Of a DNA stretch of 64,000 bases, positions 56,188 to 64,000 are shown piece by piece. The position numbers and the translations under genes are program-made. The DNA is taken from assembly GCA_036346375.1 (NCBI GenBank), contig CM070520.1, forward strand, positions 14,767,791-14,831,790, read 5' to 3'. The notes below the pieces were generated by a model. The model did not search any database, was not told the DNA's origin, and saw nothing but the letters and a program-made list of their open reading frames with translations. The stretch is from Guadua angustifolia (Eukaryota; Streptophyta; Magnoliopsida; Poales; Poaceae). Position 1 is the stretch's first letter; every line of letters starts with the position of its first letter.

Positions 56188-58179
56188 TGTCGGGACCCGG
56201 ATTTACCAAATTCGACCCCTCTGTGTTTCAACCGTGCTAGTCCAGGAACAGCTAGCACACACAGTCATACAGTGATGATAACACAGACATATCATAAAGT
56301 AAACGATAGTAATAAAGCAAAAGAGTGTAAACATCATTACCTTATTACAAGTATCGAGCCTTATGGCTTAATTGAAAATGTAGTAGCGGAAAAGTAGAAC
56401 AAAAAGAGCCAATCAGTGTGCCCACAGGCAACCGACTGGGGTATGCTTCCCTAGAAGATCGAGTCATCATCCTCTTCATAGTCCTCTCCACAGATGTCGA
56501 ACGGCGGATCGCAGGCTTTTTGATAGCCAGCTCTTCCATCATCTGCTTTATGGAATAAGTAGCCCTGCAATGAAAAGCGGGGTGAGTATGCAACATACTC
56601 GCAAGTCTCGAAAAATTTATGCAAATAACTAAATGCATGGCTTAACAAAGGAAGATATAATATGGTTCATTTGCATAAAGCGAAATTGAAATTTAAATAC
56701 AAGTAATAATTTCATAAAGCAGCATTTAACAAAATGTAAATAGCATAAATAATTAAACTTGAAGTATAATAATTTTCCAGGTTCCAACTACCTGGATGGC
56801 TCTAGCCGCCAAACTAAAACCCGGGAGATCTAGTCATGATTCCCAACCATATTTTTCATTTTAAACCAAATCATCATTTTTCCATTTAAAACCAAAACCG
56901 AAAATCTACTATGTGAAAGCGCCCACGCTTGCCCTTATCCGTAAGCACGGCTACTCAAGTAGTTTTAAGACTCTGCAGAGTGGTACACTTTACCCACACG
57001 ACATGATCAACCCTTTGCGCCATGCAATTAACACACTTCCTTTGGTGTGTCGGCAGGGAGATCATGACAAGGCCTTTACAATGCACATACCGCTACCGAC
57101 TTCACCCGCTAAGGTTTCGCTCTCAGCCAATTTTGCGCCTTGCAAGTGTCGCGACCGACAAACTCGCATGACCCCTTTGGCGAAGTCAAATAACGATACA
57201 TGCAAATTACTTAGCCAGGTCGTACCCATATAGACATGTGGTTGTACTGTATAGCATGGCCCATGGTGTCCACACGATCGGTCCTTAATTGACTAGGGCG
57301 GACAAACACATTCCAAAATTTTGTGCATTCCGCACCCGCCATTCAACCAATTCCGCCCCGGTCTAAATCATTTTTCACTTTTATTTTCAAATTAATACCG
57401 GCAACACCAATTGCCTTACATTTCAAAATTAATACCGGCAACACCAATTGCCTTACATTTCACAATTCATTGTTAATCAAGAATGAAATCATTTCCATAA
57501 TGGTAAGGTACCGACGTGATTAAGCATGGCTAAGCATTTTCTACCGTTCCCATAGCAAGATTAATTACCATTAACTACAGTAATTAGTTTTCCTAAGGTG
57601 TCAATGGTTGTCAACATGAATTTCAATGTGGTTATAACAATTTGGCATTTATCTAAGCATTTAAAAATGGCATTAAAATACAATTCATAATTCAAATAGC
57701 ATGCAATAATTTAAAAACAAAATAGCATTTCATAAGTTTGGGTTCGACATGGTCAAGGAGACTTGCCTTCACCCTCTACCACTGCTGCAACCTCCGCTGG
57801 ATGCTCCTCTCGCTCAACCGGTGCGTCGTCTACACGCGAAACACGCGAATCGAGGCAAAACAATAAATAAACAGAAATAAATAAAATTCAAAAATTCACA
57901 AAAAAGACACCAACAGATAGATCTTGATTTTATATGAATTTAGAAATTTGAATCGTTCAAATCGGAGTTCGAACGGAGGAGAACGGGGCTTCCGAAGTTT
58001 AAATGGAGAGAAAATCGAAATTAAATAGAGGTGACACGTGTCAAGCGCTGATTGGCTGGATTTTCGAATTTCTCGGAATAAATCCGAAAATGAAAAACTA
58101 TGCGGCTGACAGGTGGGGACCACGAGTCAGTGACTCGGTCCACGGTGGGCTGGGTTCACCGAGAAGCTCACTGGCGAAT

Positions 58180-59020
58180 TGCTTGGTCTTGCAGACGTGG
58201 CGGACACGTGGAAGACTAGGGCTTACGTGGCACCGACATGGCACACACGTGGCACTGACGTGGCAACCACGGGCGGAATAGTGCTGACGTGGCGCCGAGG
58301 TGGCAGCCACGTGGATCTAGGGCTGACTGGCGCACCAGTGGCGCACACGCGGCGACACGACTCTGCTGACCGGGACCGCTACTCGGATCGTACGATTTGG
58401 CGACGACGTGGCGCATACGCGTCTCACACGCAGCGCCACGCGCGGCGAGGGCTGATCTGGCGCTTAGTGGCGGTCACGCTGCCGCTACGTGAGACACTAG
58501 CGACGACGTGGCGATGAGGTGGCTTACCGTGTGATTGGCAAGACTGCTGACGAGGCGAGGCCACGCGACGCAGATCTGGCCGTCGGCAGGAGATCGGGCG
58601 GCCAAGGTTAACGGAGGGGACGACGGCGAAGTAGCGACGCCCTTCCACCGGAGCTGGAGAAGACGGTGTGCAAAACGGCGAAATAACAACGGATCGAGCG
58701 GAAGAGTTAGCAAATCGGGATGAGGGTGACGAGACGAACTCAACGAGACCAAAAGATGCGGCGGAGGCTCACCGAAGAAGGGAGAAATCCACGGCGGAAC
58801 GGCTCGGGCGCGGCTTGGACTCCGGTGAGGTCTAGCGGTCTCCAGACGTCATCTCTACCGGTGAAAGAAGAGGGAAAAGATGCGGCGCGAAGTGGCAACC
58901 CTAGGACCGGCGGCTACAGGAGCTTATATAGCCTAGGGATGCGGGAAAAAGCACGCAAAGCGAGGTTGGTCTGCGGCGCTAGGGCTACGGGCGGCGGCGC
59001 TATTCGGGCGACGTGGCGCA
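58180..59020. repeat. Cluster of ACGTGGC-type motifs in the LTR
   Basis: The plus strand has at least nine acgtggc/cacgtgg elements, mostly between 58194 and 58515 (for example near 58195, 58228, 58249, 58259, 58288, 58307, 58406 and 58506), with another near 59010. It reads as a degenerate short tandem repeat. ACGTGGC is the core of plant ABRE/G-box sites. Confidence 0.75.
58922..58930 (-). promoter_or_regulatory. Putative LTR TATA box
   Basis: tatataagc on the minus strand, in ggctatataagctcc, upstream (minus sense) of the GC-rich leader block. Confidence 0.5.
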
Positions 59021-59541
59021 ACGTCGTCTGCTGGATCGAAATCAGACGGTGATGCGCTAGTGAGTTTTAGGGTTTGCATTCGGCCGGGGTGGCGGCTCGA
59101 ATATGAGCCGTCGGGTCGGTGATCGACGGTTGAAGGCATTAGGGTTTTCAGGTGTAATGGGCTGGGCCGAAGAAACGGTGAAGCAGACCGAGCTGAAAGT
59201 GAATAGGAACGGGCCGACAGGGAATGAACAGTGAAATCGGCCCGCGCGGAAGAAAAGATTTAGAAAATGATTTCCGATTTAAATAAAATACCAGAAAATC
59301 CGAATAAACTTCAAATAAATCAAATAAATACAGAAAAATCCCCAAAAATTTTGAAAAATCAACTGAAACAAAAGGAACCCAATGAAAATAAGAAATAATT
59401 AATTTGAGGTATCAATTAATCAAATCAAATCCTTGTTGACTTTAAAAATTCAATTTAAGCTAGATTAAATTCGAGAAACTTTTCACGGGTTCGGATTTTG
59501 AATTTTCTAACTCAGGAAATCGAAAAATTCAGAATGTTACA

Positions 59542-59556
59542 AACCTCCCCCCTAAC
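59542..59556 (-). other. Polypurine tract of the minus-strand element
   Basis: On the minus strand ttaggggggaggttt directly precedes the LTR start and follows ctcggggtcgagatttct, as in the plus-strand element. Confidence 0.85.
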
Positions 59557-62500
59557 AAGAAATCTCGACCCCGAGATTTGAAACTAACCGGGGAAAAAGG
59601 TTGGGGTAGTCCGCTCGAAGATCCTCCTCGCGCTCCCAGGTGGCTTCCTCTTCCGGATGATTGCTCCACTGGACTTTCGTCTTGTGATTCCTAGTTGATG
59701 TGTGAGAAATAGAGAAGACTTCTATTTTAATTTTAGGTAAGCAGATGAGAGATACTAATATTTTCTACATGTCTCTTTTGTTTAAATAACTAGTATTGTT
59801 AATAATCTAATTTATATAGTGGTATGGGGTATGATTAGAATATTTGAGGTGAAAGAAAAGATGCATTGTCATTACTCTCATTTGGGGAAAACTGAATGTT
59901 TAATATCAAGAAAGGTATTTGAATACAATGGTTGATATGTATAATTCAACGTTAGCTGACGAAATGAGCTGAGAATAAATGTCATTTCGAGTTGACTTTA
60001 AATTGGAAAACATGTATAGATAATTCAAGTATTAGGTTGAGGTAAGAGGATTATAAGATGATTCATGGTGATTTAACTTGTTTGCTCACTTTGGTAAACA
60101 AAGGGTTTTCATTTTCTTTGGTTTTGAAAACTATGAAGGACTAAAATGTATAGACTCAAAAGATTGATTGCAGGAATTGAATACACAAGGGACGTACTCA
60201 ATACCACAACAAGTGCCGGGTACAATCACATAAGAAAGATGTTTACGCTCAGAGCCTGATATCGAGGCAGGGGTTGTTCTAGACACTTGATGTTTCCTAG
60301 GTCTTTGAGATAGCTTGGAAATTATTGATGTTTTCCTTGTCAAGGTGAAGTAAAATTCTTCTTGGGTAGGTGTTGGCGAGGTATTCAAGTTCTTCTCGGT
60401 TGATACAAGTGACATTACCCATTTTATTTGGAACATCAGAAAGGTTGTTTGATAATGACATAAAATAGATGATCAGGAAGTGACTAGGATCAAAGAGTTG
60501 ATCTTAAAATTAAACTTATACCCTGGTAAGGTTCAAATACATAAGTATCATACCTAGCACTACGCCTGGCAGGTCATAAACTTCTTTCGCGAATTCATGC
60601 TGTAGGTGAATGCCACGAATGATTGGATTAACATTTTGAGTTGGATTGATATATGTCTAAGGAAGTGTTTGTCTTCAAATTCTTGAGGTTGCCTTAGAGA
60701 ATGTTGCGTAGCTTGTCGGGGTTGAGAATGAGGTGGAGTTTGCTTCTTGCTTTAGGCAACAGTCGGCATAATACTTATGTTTACCATAGCAAAGGCAAAT
60801 AATATTGACTTTCCAATTTTTTTTTCAGACAATTATTCATTGGTGTTATTAGAAAGATGAATAGATGACGATTGAGATTGAGGATAGAGTTGAGCAGAAT
60901 TCTTCTAGGACAAGCATCTTCGTTCAATCGCCTTTTCTTTATCTGCTTCTTCGGGTGAACTGTTTCAGATTTTATTTCTTCTATTCTTGGAGTTATAAAC
61001 TTGACTGCTGAAATTCTTGGTATGTCTACGACTATAGGAGATATTTGTTCAGCTTGTGGACATCGTTTAGGAATTTGGTTCTTTTCGTGACAGTTGAAGC
61101 ATTCACGCTTTTCTCATGATGTCATGTTCAGTTATTTGTATACTTAATATTATCTTGTGAATTTCAATTTGTTGTTTCTCAGAACATTCTTTAGCCTAAT
61201 GACTTTCTTTATCAGGCAAGGAACCTGCCATTGGAGATTACCATTTACTACTTTCTTAGTGAAGGTCGTTAGGATCAAGTGTTATTTCTATAATTCCTTA
61301 AGTGATATTTCTTGTGTGGCTGGTTTTCTTCCTCTTTTGATCACCAAATCTTGAGCAAAATTGTATTGGCGACTATCGATCAAGGGCATTGAACTAGACA
61401 ATAATCTTGACATTCACAAGGGTAACAAGCGATATTGCTTACAGGATATTTTCTAGGAGAATGATTTCCTTCACAAATGAGCAATTGATTGCACTCTCAT
61501 CAACAACATGACCTATTTCTCCATAGCGAGTGCAAGCACGAACTTTGACCGATCGGGTTGACAATACTTCAAAGAACAATGCGTAGGTATCAAATAAGAT
61601 ATAGAAGTAGGTTTCTAGTTTAAACCATTTCCTTTCTCGATAGAAGTTTGAACCAATATTAGAAATATCTTGTGCGAGTTTTTAGAACAGAAAGGTGTGC
61701 ATTTGGTGGTTTGTTCAATTATGGTGAGCATTTACACCATGGTTACAGATTCTAACTTTTTTTTTCTTTTTTTTTGAACATTGAGAAAGTGGAGAGTTAT
61801 GACGATTGCTATGTGGAAAGGAAGTGCTCTAGCTAAATACAACGAATTTGGTTGAACTATGGTAGGATTATCATTTCTTGGCAGTGGAGTGTCTTGCGAG
61901 GTTTCACGAATTAGATGAGGAGTGTTAGTAGTTTACACCGAGAATCATTAGTAAGACTAAGCTAATTTAAAGAGAGATATAGAGTATGTTAAAATATTTG
62001 AGGAGGGCTGAAGGTCAATTATAAAGGCTAAAAAAAATTATTACTCATTACTTTAGTAGATGTATTAATGAATTGTGTCGCAGACATCCTGCAACAATAT
62101 TTATTAGAGTAAAGCTACTTAGATGGAATTCTTTGGGTTACACGGCAACAATTGGCCCTGAAAATCTTATTTTAGGAAAGGTTTCTATGCGGATTAAGTA
62201 GTTTTTGGCTTGGGTTATAAGGCAACGTTTAGTTCTTTAAAATTTCCTTAATTAAAATTTTCTTATTAGGTAGGGTTAACACATCGTAAATTTCAACCTA
62301 GTGGTTTAACATTCACGAGAGTAACCCAAAATAATACAAAAGATTTACAACAAAATTTCAATAACACATAAACAATATGTATACATTTTGCTTAGTATGT
62401 AGGAAGGGTATCTATGGTTTTTCTTCTACTTGCCGAATCATACATATTTCTGCATAAGAGGTTTACTATATCGCTAGAATAATATGTAGCTCGCATATTG

Positions 62501-63796
62501 CTAGCTTTTATTGTAGGCTATTCGGCAACGAGTTTCTTTTAAATTTTTTTTTCGCACCACTTGTTGTGTTAGTCTTCCAAGGCTTCTATGAAGTCGAAGA
62601 GGTTGTGATGCTTCGCTATCCCCATCTTCTTGAAGTTGCTGATACAGACGTCATGATGTTGCTGACTTGTTACCAGAATTCTTTTCAAAAGATTTGTTCG
62701 TGGTTTTCATTTCGCAAACAGAATAAGGAAAGAAATACTTCTAAAAGGGATGACTTAAGAGTGAAGAAAGAAAATTCTACACAAGGGAAACGAGTACATA
62801 AATAAGGAGACTAAATTCTATATATTAGAAAAGAGTATATGTATAACTGAGGCAACTCTCTTTATATCTCTTTTAGAAAAATAGGACTTTCAATTCTTCC
62901 AGTTTTCATTTCAACAACCATTCGAAGCTTTCCATTCAGAAGTACAGAACTTTTCTGGTTCTAGCTCAATTTTTATGGTATATAATCAGCGAGGTGAGTT
63001 TTAAAACATGATTAGAAATTATTATTGGATCATTAAGTTTTAACTAGCCTAAAGCAGCATAAGCTAGTTTGGTGTTGCTAATGTGGTAAGATCTTAACTT
63101 GGTTTATATATGAATGGTGTGATCTCAAGCAAAGCTAAGAGTAGTAATGGAGACTGTATTACTAATCTCATTGAGATTTTATTTTAAGAAAGGTTGATGA
63201 CCATAATGGTTATCTTCGTAAGAAGTTCCATGAAAAGGAGATAACTTTGTGGAAGTTTTATAGAGATAAGAGATAAACTATTTTATAACTTCTTAGTTAT
63301 CCTATGGGTTAAATTTTCCATATTCACACATAAGGACAACTTATTGTGAAACTTTAACCAAGAGGTTAAGTTTACACATAAATCATCCCGACATCTGTGA
63401 TAAAGACCAATTTCAAGTAGCGAAACATAACGACAACGTAAATTGCTCTATATAACTAGAGCGGAATAATATGCTACACGTAAGGGTGCTTATCTTATGG
63501 TAGGTCCTAATATATTCTAATCTTCCGCCTTTTCCTGTTGGGTGATGTTGTCTCTTCATGAAGTAAAATCTTCGTTGATTGGAATATTGTAGAGGACCGT
63601 AAACTGAGAGATATTCCATGAGATAAGGTCAAATTTAACTTTTCAAAATAGTATTCCGAAAAGGGAAGAAATAAGATCCTAAGAGTAAGGTAAGAAGAGA
63701 TAAACTATTAATTACCGGTTTGTTGATTTGATTTCAAAAATAACTTTGAAATTCTAACGGCCATTCTAACTAGGGTTGCGACCTCACAATGATATG

Positions 63797-63808
63797 GCTT
63801 TGATACCA
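63797..63808 (-). other. Primer-binding site of the minus-strand element
   Basis: tggtatcaaagc on the minus strand, one mismatch from the usual initiator tRNA-Met type. The duplicate at 56183-56172 is tggtatcagagc. Confidence 0.85.
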
Positions 63809-63812
63809 CCTC

Positions 63813-64000
63813 TGTCGGGACCGGATTTACCAAATCGACCCCTCGTGTTTCAACCGTGCTAGTCCAGAACGCAAGCTAGCACACACAATCATACAAAGGA
63901 TGATAACACAGACATATCATAAAGTAAACGACAGTAATAAAGCAAAAGAGTGTAAACATCATCACCTTATTACAAGTATCGAGCCTTACGGCTTAATTGA
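63813..64000 (-). repeat. Second LTR of the minus-strand element, cut by the window edge
   Basis: Starts tgtcggga, like 56188, and matches its first ~190 bases with a few small differences. The rest lies outside the window. Confidence 0.9.

Larger units (their letters stand above)
56188..59541 (-). repeat. LTR of the second LARD-like element (3354 bp)
   Basis: On the minus strand it starts tgtaacattctg (59541) and ends ggtcccgaca (56188). It is followed by a PBS on its left side and preceded by a purine tract on its right side. It contains the ctctgcagagt motif on the minus strand (about 56969-56982) also seen in the other LTRs, a TATA box at about 58930-58922, and a GC-rich leader block (58100-59130). 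Confidence 0.88.
59542..63812 (-). mobile_element. Interior of the second LARD-like element, pol-less
   Basis: 4271 bp on the minus strand, from the PBS (63808-63797, tggtatcaaagc) to the purine tract. Collinear by eye with 7670-11535: for example 63500-63410 with about 8115-8225, 61610-61490 with 10000-10140, and 61110-61040 with 10500-10600. No RT, integrase or protease motif. A knuckle-like CFNCHEKNQIPKRCPQAEQI is readable near 61110-61050 on the minus strand, and TRYGEIGHVVDES near 61530-61490, both decayed gag. Confidence 0.85.

Noticed and set aside
62566..62805. 79-codon plus-strand frame in the minus-strand LARD interior
   Set aside because: It is antisense to the element, lacks a recognised domain and is not kept in the collinear plus-strand element.

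Overview
This is a window of plant nuclear DNA, almost certainly from a grass (Poaceae). The reasons are the CC-NB-LRR resistance genes of grass type, Stowaway and Harbinger-like MITEs, a CACTA transposon with Transposase_24, Ulp1 and TNP2 domains, L1-type LINEs, and Ty3/gypsy-like LTR elements primed by initiator tRNA-Met. No species is claimed. I see no intact long cellular gene; nearly everything is transposable elements (TEs) nested in, or lying beside, two disease-resistance (NLR) genes.

The organising feature is a head-to-head NLR pair around position 33.4 kb. NLR1 lies on the minus strand, with exon 1 at 33117-32266, a 15.4 kb intron at 32265-16905, and exon 2 from 16904 to the stop at 238. 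NLR2 lies on the plus strand, 33793-34215 and then 45452-47305. The two starts are only 675 bp apart, across a shared promoter region that itself holds a MITE. Both genes are broken by large TEs in coding sequence. A 14.6 kb LTR element (2310-16876, TSD ccata) sits inside the kinase-2/Walker B motif of NLR1. An 11.2 kb CACTA element (34216-45448, TSD act) sits in the N-terminal region of NLR2. Both genes also carry frameshifts, and NLR2 lacks most of its NB-ARC domain.

Region by region: 1-2309 is the 3' part of NLR1. 2310-16876 is a long-LTR, pol-less retrotransposon (LARD-like) with 5.3 kb LTRs and only a decayed gag. 16905-32265 is the NLR1 intron, holding a Harbinger-like MITE, three Stowaway-like MITEs, a 5'-truncated LINE with a 16 bp TSD, a TE-flanked fragment resembling an ATG1-type kinase, a 4.9 kb solo LTR with a nested hAT element, and a small minisatellite. 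32266-34215 holds the two NLR starts. 34216-45448 is the CACTA element, with two gene modules (TNPD and TNPA-Ulp1), each preceded by a copy of the same ~360 bp leader that contains a TATA palindrome and a ~200 nt foldback. 45449-47305 is the NLR2 LRR region. 47306-55874 is a hAT element, a foldback, three copies of a short motif, and an old decayed LINE holding a SINE (itself split by a hAT), another hAT and a small TIR element. 55875-64000 is a second, related LARD-like element on the minus strand, in an LTR-internal-LTR-internal arrangement that runs out of the window.

The strongest points for a second look are the double knockout of a divergent NLR pair and the duplicated leader hairpins in the CACTA element. 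Next come the conserved pol-less LARD family, represented by three elements here, and the uneven divergence between the two 5.3 kb LTRs. All calls come from reading the sequence; no database search was possible.
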